Origin: Coriobacteriia bacterium
GTDB lineage: Bacteria > Actinomycetota > Coriobacteriia > Anaerosomatales > SLCP01
Length of the DNA: 15,175 bases
Direction: 5' to 3'
Assembly (NCBI GenBank): GCA_007125735.1
Contig: SLCP01000134.1
Span: 1-15,175 of the forward strand
Position 1 is the first letter of the stretch; every line of letters starts with the position of its first letter. Shown in pieces: positions 6,853 through 13,419 of this stretch. The notes under the pieces are model-generated. The model made no database searches and was not told the DNA's origin. It saw only the letters and a list, made by a program, of their open reading frames with translations. Both the position numbers and the translations under genes were made by a program.

Positions 6853-8100
6853 CTACAGCTCCGGATAGAGGGGGTGCGCCGCGAGCATCGACTGGACGTC
6901 GGCGGCGATGTCGGCAAGCCGCCGGGCGTCGTCGCGATGGAAGATCGCGTTCGCAAGCAGGCAGCCGACGGTATGTGCCTCGCCCTCGGTGAACCCGCGT
7001 GTCGTCATGGCGGCCGTCCCGACGCGGATGCCGCTCGTGACGAAGGGGCTCTCCGGGTCGTTGGGAATGGCGTTCTTGTTGACGGTGAAGCCGACCTCCT
7101 CGAGGAGCGCCTCAGCGTCCTTGCCCGTGATCTCGGCAGGCCGCAAGTCGACGAGCATGAGGTGGTTGTCGGTACCGCCGGACACGAGCCGCAGACCGCA
7201 CTCGACCATCGCGGCACCCATCGCCTTGGCGTTGATGACGACCTGGTCGATATAGGCGGCGAACTCCGGTTGCATCGCCTCTTTGAACGCGACGGCCTTG
7301 GCCGCGACGATGTGCTCGAGCGGCCCGCCCTGAAGTCCGGGGAACACCGCCTTGTCGACCTTGGTGGCGTGCTCCTCCTTGCAGAGAATGAAGCCGGAGC
7401 GCGGGCCGCGCAGCGTCTTGTGCGAGGTGGAGGTCACCACATCGGCGTGCGGCACCGGGGACGGGTGCGCACCCGTGGCCACGAGGCCGGCGATGTGCGC
7501 CATGTCCACCATGAGGACCGCATCGACATCGCGCGCGATGGCCGCGAACCGCTCGAAATCGATGGTCCGCGGGTACGCGCTCGCACCGGCGATGATCATC
7601 TTGGGTCGGTGCTCGCGCGCAAGGCGCTCGACCTCGTCGTAGTCGATCGTCTCGGTCTCCATGTCGAGCCCGTAGGGTACTACGTTGAACCACTTGCCCG
7701 AGAAGTTGACCGGCGAGCCGTGGGTCAGGTGCCCGCCCATGGCGAGGTTCATGCCGAGGACGGTGTCCCCCGGGTCCATGAACGCCATGAATGCGGCGAG
7801 GTTGGCAGGCGCGCCCGCATGCGGTTGCACGTTGGCGTGCTCGGCCCCGAAGAGCTCCTTGGCTCGATCGCGCGCGAGGTCCTCGACGATGTCGACCTTC
7901 TCGCACCCACCGTAGTAGCGCTTGCCGGGCAGTCCCTCAGCGTACTTGTTGGTGAGCACGGTACCGGCGGCCTCGAGCACTGCGGGAGAGACGAAGTTCT
8001 CGCTCGCGATAAGCTCGATCGTGCCCCGCTGACGCTCGAGTTCGGCGTCGATAGCGGCTGCGACCTCGGGGTCGACTCCCGGGATGTATCTCAGTGTCAT
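6853..8100 (-). CDS. glyA: serine hydroxymethyltransferase
   Basis: This PLP enzyme interconverts serine and glycine while charging tetrahydrofolate to 5,10-methylene-THF, the one-carbon donor used by ThyX encoded about 5 kb upstream. The start ATG is 8100-8098 (MTLRYIPGVDPEV), giving 415 residues, the normal size; GGGGAG lies upstream. An open reading to 8139 adds residues with no family match. The PLP lysine is Lys228 in STSHKTLRGPRSG. MVDMAHIAGLVATG (197-210), the NKYAEGLPGKRYYGG loop (51-65) and GGHLTHGSPVNFSG (122-135) are typical. The phosphate-binding segment reads VQPHAGAPAN (91-100), where most bacterial enzymes have VQPHSGxQAN. The Pro also occurs in eukaryotic forms, and activity is still expected. 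Confidence 0.97.
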   Translation of the reverse strand: MTLRYIPGVDPEVAAAIDAELERQRGTIELIASENFVSPAVLEAAGTVLTNKYAEGLPGKRYYGGCEKVDIVEDLARDRAKELFGAEHANVQPHAGAPANLAAFMAFMDPGDTVLGMNLAMGGHLTHGSPVNFSGKWFNVVPYGLDMETETIDYDEVERLAREHRPKMIIAGASAYPRTIDFERFAAIARDVDAVLMVDMAHIAGLVATGAHPSPVPHADVVTSTSHKTLRGPRSGFILCKEEHATKVDKAVFPGLQGGPLEHIVAAKAVAFKEAMQPEFAAYIDQVVINAKAMGAAMVECGLRLVSGGTDNHLMLVDLRPAEITGKDAEALLEEVGFTVNKNAIPNDPESPFVTSGIRVGTAAMTTRGFTEGEAHTVGCLLANAIFHRDDARRLADIAADVQSMLAAHPLYPEL

Positions 8101-8134
8101 GGTTGCGTCTACTCCCCTTCTCGATATCGTGGCC

Positions 8135-8159
8135 CGCATCCCGCACGCGTGCGGGTGCG
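8135..8159. repeat. perfect 16-bp palindrome inside a longer imperfect inverted repeat, rpiB-glyA spacer
   Basis: CCCGCACGCGTGCGGG at 8140-8155 is identical to its reverse complement. Four more base pairs (CGCA/TGCG) extend it to 8135-8159 if T8139 is left as a bulge, giving 12-bp arms. It lies 5 nt after the rpiB stop (minus strand) and 35 nt before the glyA start. As RNA it would form a hairpin with a small CGCG loop, but no T-run follows, so a standard intrinsic terminator is unlikely. An operator for a dimeric regulator, an mRNA processing or stability hairpin, or a partial terminator are all possible. Confidence 0.6.
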
Positions 8160-8164
8160 AGGCA

Positions 8165-8611
8165 TTACGCCGACCCGTCCTCGAGTGCGGTGATGGCGTC
8201 GACGCGCCGCTGGTGGCGACCGCCCTCGAACGCCGTGGCGAGGAAGACGTCGACGATCTCGCGCGCGACGTCTTCGTCGAGGTACCGGCCGCCCATCGTC
8301 ACGACGTTGGCGTCGTTGTGCAGTCGCGACATCTCGGCCATCTCAGGGTCGGACACGTTGGCGGCGCGCACGCCATGGATCTTGTTGGCCGCGACCGCGA
8401 CCCCGATCCCCGAACCGCACACGAGCACTCCTCGGTCCGCTTCCCCGGACGCGACGGCCCTGCCGACCTTCGCCGCGAGCTCGGGGTAGTCGACCGACTC
8501 CTCATCGTGCGTGCCGACGTCGTCGACGTCGAAGCCTGCTTCTCTTAAGTGGGACTCAAGCTTCTCTTTGAGCTCGAAGCCCGCGTGATCGCTTCCGATG
8601 GAGATGCGCAT
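8165..8611 (-). CDS. rpiB: ribose-5-phosphate isomerase B
   Basis: This enzyme interconverts ribulose-5-phosphate and ribose-5-phosphate (pentose phosphate pathway), supplying the precursor of PRPP. The start ATG 8611-8609 (MRISIGSDHAGFELK) gives 148 residues, a normal length; sequence further upstream is open but not family-like. SDHAG (7-11) carries the conserved Asp/His. The catalytic Cys65 is present in VCGSGIG, so this is the Cys-type enzyme rather than the mycobacterial type, which uses Glu. NKIHGVRAA (76-84), HNDANV (98-103), GGR (107-109) and the C-terminal GGRHQRRVDAI complete the signature. The ribosome-binding site is weak (GGGGG). A candidate promoter and a stem-loop lie upstream in the 124-nt spacer after tsaC. 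RpiB-family members also act on other phosphosugars, but the housekeeping context favours ribose. Confidence 0.95.
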   Translation of the reverse strand: MRISIGSDHAGFELKEKLESHLREAGFDVDDVGTHDEESVDYPELAAKVGRAVASGEADRGVLVCGSGIGVAVAANKIHGVRAANVSDPEMAEMSRLHNDANVVTMGGRYLDEDVAREIVDVFLATAFEGGRHQRRVDAITALEDGSA

Positions 8612-8676
8612 CGAAGGATACCCCCGTTGGCGACGTGACGGATTCGGCGGCGACCCCCGGTCGGGAGCCACCGCCG

Positions 8677-8687
8677 ATTGTATACCA
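8677..8687 (-). promoter_or_regulatory. candidate extended -10 promoter element before rpiB
   Basis: On the minus strand TGGTATACAAT (8687-8677) is an AT-rich island in GC-rich DNA. It resembles an extended -10 (TG-n-TATACA) or a TACAAT -10 with 5 of 6 matches. No convincing -35 hexamer lies 16-18 nt upstream, where the stem-loop at 8692-8719 sits instead. If real, it would start transcription about 60 nt before rpiB. Confidence 0.35.
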
Positions 8688-8691
8688 GTGC

Positions 8692-8719
8692 CGGGACCGG
8701 GGCGATGCCGCCCGTCCCG
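8692..8719 (-). other. stem-loop in the tsaC-rpiB spacer
   Basis: CGGGAC pairs with GTCCCG (6 bp). The stem continues inward with GGG/CCC and CG/CG across two single-base bulges, closing on a 4-nt loop: about 11 bp in 28 nt. It begins 16 nt after the tsaC stop on the minus strand. No T-run follows, so an efficient intrinsic terminator is doubtful; attenuation or transcript protection is possible. Confidence 0.4.
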
Positions 8720-8735
8720 TGTGGCCCCTGCGAGG

Positions 8736-9380
8736 CTACGCGCCGCCGCGTGCCGCCGCCATGATCTGCTCGGTGGGGATGGCGCCCTCGCGGATTATCT
8801 CGGGCTCGGCACCGGTACAGCGCACCACCGTCGATGCCCTGCGGTGCGCCGTCTCCCCGCCATCGAGCGCGACATCCGCCGCTGCGATTATGCGCTCCTC
8901 GAGCTCGTCGAACGCTCCGGGAGCGGGCTGTCCGGCGGTGTTGGCCGAGGTCGCGATGATCGGCCCTCCGGACGCGTGTATGAGTTCGATGATGACTTCG
9001 TGGTCGGGCGAGCGCAGGCCTACGGTGCCGTCCTCGGCGCGGAAGTCCTTGCCTACCTCCTCCGACGCCTTCACGACGAGAGTGAGCGCTCCGGGCCAGA
9101 ACGCCTTGGCGAGGTTGTGTGCGTACTCGGGAACGTCGACCCCGTAGGTGTCGAGCAGTGCGTCATCGTTCTCTACGAGCCAGGGCAGGGGATTCTCGAG
9201 AGGTCTGACCTTGATGTCGAAGATCTCGTGCGGTCCGAAACAGGAGTGTGCAGCGGCACCGATGCCATAGACCGTTTCTGTCGGAAAAACAACAATCCCG
9301 CCGTCACGAAGTACCGTAGCGGCGAGATTGATGACCTCGGCAGAGGGGTTCTCCGGGTCTATGCGAAACACCTTGTTCAT
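8736..9380 (-). CDS. tsaC: L-threonylcarbamoyladenylate synthase (TsaC/Sua5/YwlC family)
   Basis: This enzyme uses threonine, bicarbonate and ATP to make threonylcarbamoyl-AMP, the donor for the universal t6A37 modification of tRNAs that read ANN codons. The 214-residue product is a single YrdC-fold domain without the extra C-terminal Sua5 domain, so it is the short TsaC/YwlC type. Visible motifs are FPTETVYGIG (32-41), the KVRPLENPL nucleotide-site loop (57-65; family form KxRPxxxPL), a PGALTLVV strand and TSANTAGQ, the conserved SxN substrate motif. The start ATG (9380-9378) is preceded by AAGGAGG. It lies 43 nt after prmC. The prfA-prmC-tsaC order is conserved in actinobacteria and Firmicutes and supports the call. 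Confidence 0.95.
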   Translation of the reverse strand: MNKVFRIDPENPSAEVINLAATVLRDGGIVVFPTETVYGIGAAAHSCFGPHEIFDIKVRPLENPLPWLVENDDALLDTYGVDVPEYAHNLAKAFWPGALTLVVKASEEVGKDFRAEDGTVGLRSPDHEVIIELIHASGGPIIATSANTAGQPAPGAFDELEERIIAAADVALDGGETAHRRASTVVRCTGAEPEIIREGAIPTEQIMAAARGGA

Positions 9381-9423
9381 CGCGACCAGCCTCCTTCGTC
9401 GTGCCTGCCTGCCCTGACGACAC

Positions 9424-10296
9424 TTAGAGCCGAGGACCCCGAGCGACGACGACCCGCTCGCGTTGCGCGAGGTCTTTCACGACTCTTACTTCTTGATACC
9501 ACTCTTGTAACCCTTCCGCAGCGGATTCCACACAAGTCGCATCGAGTTCCATCGCAAGCGTGCCACCCGGCGCCAGCCACCCGCGCGCCTCATCCCCGAT
9601 GCGGCGCGCCGTCGCGAGCCCATCGGGACCGCCGTCAAGTGCGAGCCCCGGCTCGAAACGCGCGACCTCGTCGGGCAGATCTGCGAGGTCGGGGGTCGGG
9701 ATGTAGGGCGGGTTGGTCACCACGACGTCGACCGAGCCCCGCAGCTCCTCCGGGACGCCGGCGAACAGGTCACCGCGTTCGATCGTGACCCGAGAGCTCA
9801 ATCCGAGCCGCTCCGCGTTGAGGCGGGCCGTCTCGACGGCGAGCTCGGAAAGGTCGGTCGCGAACACCTGGGCCGAGGAGTCCTCGAACGCTATGGAGCA
9901 CGCTACGCAGCCCGAGCCCGTACACAGGTCGACGACGACCGGCCGCTCCGCCTCGGCACACGCGGCGAGCGCCTCGTCGACGAGCACCTCGGTCTCCGGG
10001 CGCGGGATGAAGACCCCGGGCACGACGCGCACGACGATGTGGCGGAAGGGCATCTCGCCGGTGACGTATTGTAGCGGCTCTCCGGCAGCGCGCCGCTTCA
10101 CGCCAGCACGCAACTCGGCACGCTCGTCCTCGTCGAGCGGGCGGTCGAAGTGCGCGTAGAGTTCGACGCGAGAAAGCCCGGTGGCTGCGGAGATGAGCCA
10201 CTCCGCCGAGCGGCGCGGCGTCTCGACGCACTCGCGCTCGAAGTATGCGCACGTCCACTCGAGCGCGTCTCGCACGGTCCAGACGCGCTCGGCCAC
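9424..10296 (-). CDS. prmC: peptide chain release factor N5-glutamine methyltransferase
   Basis: PrmC (HemK) transfers a methyl group from S-adenosylmethionine to the glutamine of the GGQ motif in release factors, raising termination efficiency; its likely target is encoded next door. The product is 290 residues. It has an N-terminal helical release-factor-binding domain (about 1-85), the linker IPRPETEVLVD (97-107) and a Rossmann methyltransferase domain. That domain has the SAM motif VVDLCTGSGCVA (121-132) and the catalytic NPPY at 195-198. The start is GTG (10296-10294), with one base between it and the prfA TGA, so translation is probably coupled. Nothing essential is missing. Confidence 0.96.
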   Translation of the reverse strand: MAERVWTVRDALEWTCAYFERECVETPRRSAEWLISAATGLSRVELYAHFDRPLDEDERAELRAGVKRRAAGEPLQYVTGEMPFRHIVVRVVPGVFIPRPETEVLVDEALAACAEAERPVVVDLCTGSGCVACSIAFEDSSAQVFATDLSELAVETARLNAERLGLSSRVTIERGDLFAGVPEELRGSVDVVVTNPPYIPTPDLADLPDEVARFEPGLALDGGPDGLATARRIGDEARGWLAPGGTLAMELDATCVESAAEGLQEWYQEVRVVKDLAQRERVVVARGPRL

Positions 10297-10297
10297 C

Positions 10298-11365
10298 TCA
10301 GACCACCGCCGCCAGGCGCTCGGCCCGGTCGGCGGCGGCGAGCGCGTCGATGATCGCGTCGATCTCCCCCATCATGATCGCAGGGAGGTTGTGGACGGTG
10401 AGCCCGATACGGTGGTCGGTGAGCCGGTCCTGGGGGAAGTTGTACGTGCGGATCTTCTCCGAGCGCCCACCCGAGCCGATCTGGCTACGACGCGCCTCGC
10501 CGAGTTCGGCGTGCTGCTTCTCGAGCTCGAGCTCGTAGAGGCGCGCGCGCAATACGCGCATCGCGTTCTCGCGGTTCTGCAGCTGCGACTTCTGGTTCTG
10601 CGACTGCACGACGGTGCCGGTAGGCAGGTGGGTGATGCGGACCGCCGAGTCGGTGGTGTTCACCGACTGGCCACCGGGCCCGCTCGAGCGGAACACGTCG
10701 ATGCGCAGGTCGTTCTGGTTGATCTCGATCTCGACGTCCTCGGCCTCGGGAAGGACCGCCACCGTCGCCGTCGAGGTGTGGATGCGTCCCCCGGACTCCG
10801 TCTGCGGGATGCGCTGGACACGGTGGACTCCCGACTCGAACTTCAGTTTGGAGTACACACCCGCACCCTTGACCATGAACGAGACCTCTTTGTACCCGCC
10901 GACCTCGTTGGCGGACACGTCGATCTCCTCGACCTTCCAGCGCTGCGACTCCGCGTACCGGACGTACAAGCGATAGAGGTCCCCTGCGAACAGACCCGCT
11001 TCGTCCCCGCCGGCGCCCGCACGGATCTCGACGATGACGTTCTTGTCGTCGTTGGGGTCCGGCGGGAGCATGAGGACCTTGAGCTCGTCTTCGAGCGCGC
11101 CCTTGCGCTTCTGGAGCGTCGCCAGCTCCTCGCGGGCAAGTTCGCGCATCTCGTGGTCGTCCTCGGCCGAGATGATCTGTTCGGCATCCTCGATCCCGTC
11201 GAGAACGCCGAAGTACTCGGTGATCCTGGCCGCGAGGGTCGCCATGTCGGCGTGCTCCTTGGCGAGCCGAGCGTATGCTTTCTGGTCGGAGAGCACCTCG
11301 GGATCGCCGAGGCGCTCCGTGAGCTCGCGGTACGTCGCGAGCATCGATTCGAGCTTGTCACGCAT
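10298..11365 (-). CDS. prfA: peptide chain release factor 1
   Basis: RF1 recognises UAA and UAG in the ribosomal A site and triggers release of the finished peptide. The start ATG (11365-11363, MRDKLESMLATY) gives 355 residues, a standard length; an upstream reading to 11428 has no family match. The catalytic GGQ is at 231-233 in RSSGPGGQSVNTTDSAVRI. The stop-codon recognition segment reads VQRIPQTESGGRIHTS, with P-Q-T at 187-189 fitting the RF1 PxT pattern and not the SPF of RF2. The N-terminal coiled-coil domain (about 1-100) and GAGGDEA (117-123) are typical. AGAAGGAA lies upstream at a somewhat long spacing. Many genes here end in TAG (for example atpA, atpH, atpF, glyA, tsaC, rpmE), so RF1 is clearly needed. 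Confidence 0.97.
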   Translation of the reverse strand: MRDKLESMLATYRELTERLGDPEVLSDQKAYARLAKEHADMATLAARITEYFGVLDGIEDAEQIISAEDDHEMRELAREELATLQKRKGALEDELKVLMLPPDPNDDKNVIVEIRAGAGGDEAGLFAGDLYRLYVRYAESQRWKVEEIDVSANEVGGYKEVSFMVKGAGVYSKLKFESGVHRVQRIPQTESGGRIHTSTATVAVLPEAEDVEIEINQNDLRIDVFRSSGPGGQSVNTTDSAVRITHLPTGTVVQSQNQKSQLQNRENAMRVLRARLYELELEKQHAELGEARRSQIGSGGRSEKIRTYNFPQDRLTDHRIGLTVHNLPAIMMGEIDAIIDALAAADRAERLAAVV

Positions 11366-11480
11366 GGTGGGGCCGTTCCTTCTCTCAGCGGGGTGGCATA
11401 GGTGAAGCGTAGCACGTCGCGCAGGCACGCGGGGGTGCGGCGCGCGGACACGCGGGACGACAGCGCGCGGCCGCGGAGGC
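11366..11480 (-). other. GC-rich spacer between the unknown membrane-protein gene and prfA
   Basis: This 115-nt spacer contains a perfect 10-bp palindrome, CGCGGCCGCG, at 11466-11475 just after the stop of the upstream gene, and several CG-alternating runs. No T-run suited to an intrinsic terminator and no convincing promoter was found; the best -10-like string, TGCTACGCT, has no -35 partner. Its length suggests a possible transcription-unit boundary before prfA. Confidence 0.3.
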
Positions 11481-11942
11481 TTACGGCTCGGGCGCCCATC
11501 CGCGGGTATGAAGCCGCCAGAATACGCGCGACGCGACGACGAGCGCGGTCGCGACCGCCACGTAGACGACGCCGAGCATGGGACGCGGCAGCGTGGTGAG
11601 CCGCAAGACGTGGCCGAGTGCGACCATCGAGAGCACCACCGCCCACGAGCGCACGGAGAAGAATCCGAGCACCGGAGCGCTCGGCCCCCGCTCGCGGATG
11701 CGGACCGCAGCCTTCCGGGCGACCGGATCGAGCACGAAGCGCGCCTTGAGCAGGCCGAGGAGCACTCCTCCGGCGATCAGCACGACTGCCAGATCGGTGG
11801 CGAGCAACCACCCGATACCCCGCACGCTCAGTATCGCGGCTCCCGTCGCCCACAGGACTCCGGCGAACGCGAGTTGCGCACGCTCGTTCCGGGCCGTGAC
11901 CGGGGCGGTGGCGGGGATGTCTGTCTCGGTCGTCACCTGCAT
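11481..11942 (-). CDS. membrane protein of unknown function (four predicted helices)
   Basis: I do not recognise this 153-residue protein. From the ATG at 11942-11940 (MQVTTETDIPATAPVTARNE) it has a polar N-terminus and then four probable membrane helices (about 24-41, 45-65, 93-112, 122-141). Between helices 2 and 3 is a basic loop with the pattern ARFVLDPVARKAAVRIRERG (67-86), then GFFSVRSW (93-100). It ends RGWAPEP. No catalytic or metal-binding motif stands out. The start is not backed by a good ribosome-binding site, so an in-frame start a few codons either side is possible; the open frame also continues far upstream through the DUF1385 gene, which is a shadow. It lies 26 nt after the DUF1385 gene in the same direction, so a role tied to that membrane protein is an inference from position only. 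Confidence 0.75.
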   Translation of the reverse strand: MQVTTETDIPATAPVTARNERAQLAFAGVLWATGAAILSVRGIGWLLATDLAVVLIAGGVLLGLLKARFVLDPVARKAAVRIRERGPSAPVLGFFSVRSWAVVLSMVALGHVLRLTTLPRPMLGVVYVAVATALVVASRVFWRLHTRGWAPEP

Positions 11943-11955
11943 GCTGGGCGTCGGT

Positions 11956-11968
11956 GCACGTAGCGTGC
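11956..11968 (-). other. short hairpin after the DUF1385 gene
   Basis: GCACG-TAG-CGTGC is a 5-bp perfect stem with a 3-nt loop, lying immediately after the DUF1385 stop and before the next start. No T-run follows. It may slow readthrough translation or be chance. Confidence 0.25.
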
Positions 11969-12934
11969 CTACCCGCTCACCACCGCGACATCGGCGGAGA
12001 GATCGGTCCCGGCGCCTTCCTGCTCCTCCCGCTCGATGACCGCCTTCATCGCCGTCACGGCGATCTCGACCATGCTCTCGTCGGGCTCGCGGGTCGTCAT
12101 GCGCTGCAGCTGGAGTCCCGGCCACAGCACGACACGCACCACCGGATTGTCCGGCGCCTTGCCCGCCCACTTGATGACCTCGTACGCCAAGCCCGCGATA
12201 AGCGGCAGTAACACGATCCGCAAGCCGATCGCCACGCTCAAGACCACGAAACGGTGATCGGTACCCATGAGGTCGGTGAAGAAGCGGACCGGCACGAGCG
12301 AGAACACGAGTATCGCGATGACCATGACCATGAGCAGGAACGACGTCCCACACCGTACGTGCAACGTTGTGTTCTCCTGGATGACGCGCGGCTCGAGCGG
12401 TAATCCTCGCTCGTAGGCGTGGATGGTCTTGTGCTCGGCACCGTGGTACGCGAACACGCGCTGGATGTCGCGCATGCGGCTGATCGCCCAGATGTAGAGG
12501 AAGAACGCCACCACGCGAAGCACGCCATCGACGATGTTCCAGGTGAACGGCCGCTCGGTCGCCTCACCCACGAGCAGGTTCGTCGCCACCGCCGGCAAGA
12601 TGATGAACAGGAACACGGCAAGACCCACGCCGAGCGTCATCGACAGCGCGATCTCCTTGCTCGAGAGCTTCTCCTCCTCGGTCTCGCCTGCATGCTCCGC
12701 GGAGATCGAGAACGCCTTCATCGCGAGCACGAGCGTCTCGTAGAGCCCAACCACACCCCGGATGACCGGCTTGCCGAGCCACGGCCGCTTCGAGATCGCG
12801 GTCTTGAGGTCGTGTGCCTCGAGGTGGATCGAACCGTCGGCCTTGCGCACGGCGACCGCCCAGTTGTGCTTGCCGCGCATCATGATCCCCTCGAGGACCG
12901 CCTGTCCTCCGATATGCGTGTGTTTGATGGGCAT
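11969..12934 (-). CDS. DUF1385 (YqhQ-like) membrane protein
   Basis: This 321-residue product is a clear member of the DUF1385/YqhQ family, whose biochemical role I do not know. It opens with the family signature GGQAVLEGIMMRGKHNWAVAVR (9-30). About five membrane helices follow (about 55-75, 98-122, 137-153, 197-219, 231-253). The conserved HGAEHKTIHAYE (164-175) has clustered His and Glu that could bind a metal ion. RCGTSF (194-199) and the tail WPGLQLQRMTTREPDESMVEIA (271-292) are also family hallmarks. The ATG (12934-12932) overlaps the TGA of the upstream gene as TGATG, so translation is coupled. DUF1385 genes are often found near prfA and prmC in Firmicutes and some actinobacteria, as here. 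It looks complete. Confidence 0.88.
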   Translation of the reverse strand: MPIKHTHIGGQAVLEGIMMRGKHNWAVAVRKADGSIHLEAHDLKTAISKRPWLGKPVIRGVVGLYETLVLAMKAFSISAEHAGETEEEKLSSKEIALSMTLGVGLAVFLFIILPAVATNLLVGEATERPFTWNIVDGVLRVVAFFLYIWAISRMRDIQRVFAYHGAEHKTIHAYERGLPLEPRVIQENTTLHVRCGTSFLLMVMVIAILVFSLVPVRFFTDLMGTDHRFVVLSVAIGLRIVLLPLIAGLAYEVIKWAGKAPDNPVVRVVLWPGLQLQRMTTREPDESMVEIAVTAMKAVIEREEQEGAGTDLSADVAVVSG

Positions 12935-13419
12935 CAGTCACGTCCCTTCGAGCCGAGGAGGTCTTTCCATCCCGCCTTCACCTCGGCGGGTATACGTGCG
13001 TGGGTTGCGAGCCAGACGAGGAAGACAGCGATCGCGGCGAGCACGAGGCCGGCGTTGGGCTGGTTGAGCCAGTACGGAGCACCGGGAAGCCTGAACACGT
13101 CCATGACCGCCAGACCGGCGCCTGCCATCGTCACGAGCGAGACGTTGGCGGCGTTGTCGCGCCGCTCGAGATAGGCGTGGCGCCTCGGCGGGTCCTGCGA
13201 GCGCATGCCCGACGCAATCCCCCACACCGCCGGTCTCAGGCCGATCGCGAGCAGCGGAACGAGAGCGGCGAACAACGTGACCGACCACTCGTCGGCAAGG
13301 AGCGCGGTGATCTGCCATGCGACGATGAGCGGAACGAGCACGTGCATCGCGACGACGGTCCAGTCGACACGCGACGCCTCCGCCGGGGCCGTCAGGGGTG
13401 TGGGCGTTTGGTCACTCAC
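12934..13419 (-). CDS. membrane protein of unknown function between thyX and the DUF1385 gene
   Basis: I do not recognise this 161-residue protein. With the GTG at 13419-13417 (VSDQTPTPLTAPAE) it has a polar Pro/Thr/Ala-rich N-terminus and four probable membrane helices (about 22-41, 47-66, 92-108, 123-140). Between helices 2 and 3 is a hydrophilic loop, RSQDPPRRHAYLERRDNAAN (73-92). It ends with a basic, probably cytoplasmic tail. The GTG overlaps the thyX stop (GTGAGTGA), and its own TGA overlaps the DUF1385 ATG, so the three genes are translationally chained. An upstream in-frame ATG at 13449 would lie deep in thyX and is less likely. It has the same four-helix size class as the membrane protein on the other side of the DUF1385 gene, though the sequences do not look alike. 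Confidence 0.8.
   Translation of the reverse strand: MSDQTPTPLTAPAEASRVDWTVVAMHVLVPLIVAWQITALLADEWSVTLFAALVPLLAIGLRPAVWGIASGMRSQDPPRRHAYLERRDNAANVSLVTMAGAGLAVMDVFRLPGAPYWLNQPNAGLVLAAIAVFLVWLATHARIPAEVKAGWKDLLGSKGRD

Noticed and set aside
6832..8193. A 453-codon plus-strand frame opposite glyA
   Set aside because: It mirrors the glyA coding frame, has no ribosome-binding site or family resemblance, and is fully explained as a GC-driven shadow.
10181..11401. A 406-codon plus-strand frame opposite prfA
   Set aside because: It is antisense to an intact RF1 gene, and its composition is that of a shadow frame.
11943..12353. N-terminal extension of the unknown 153-residue membrane protein through the DUF1385 gene
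   Set aside because: The upstream part is an out-of-frame reading of the conserved DUF1385 gene.
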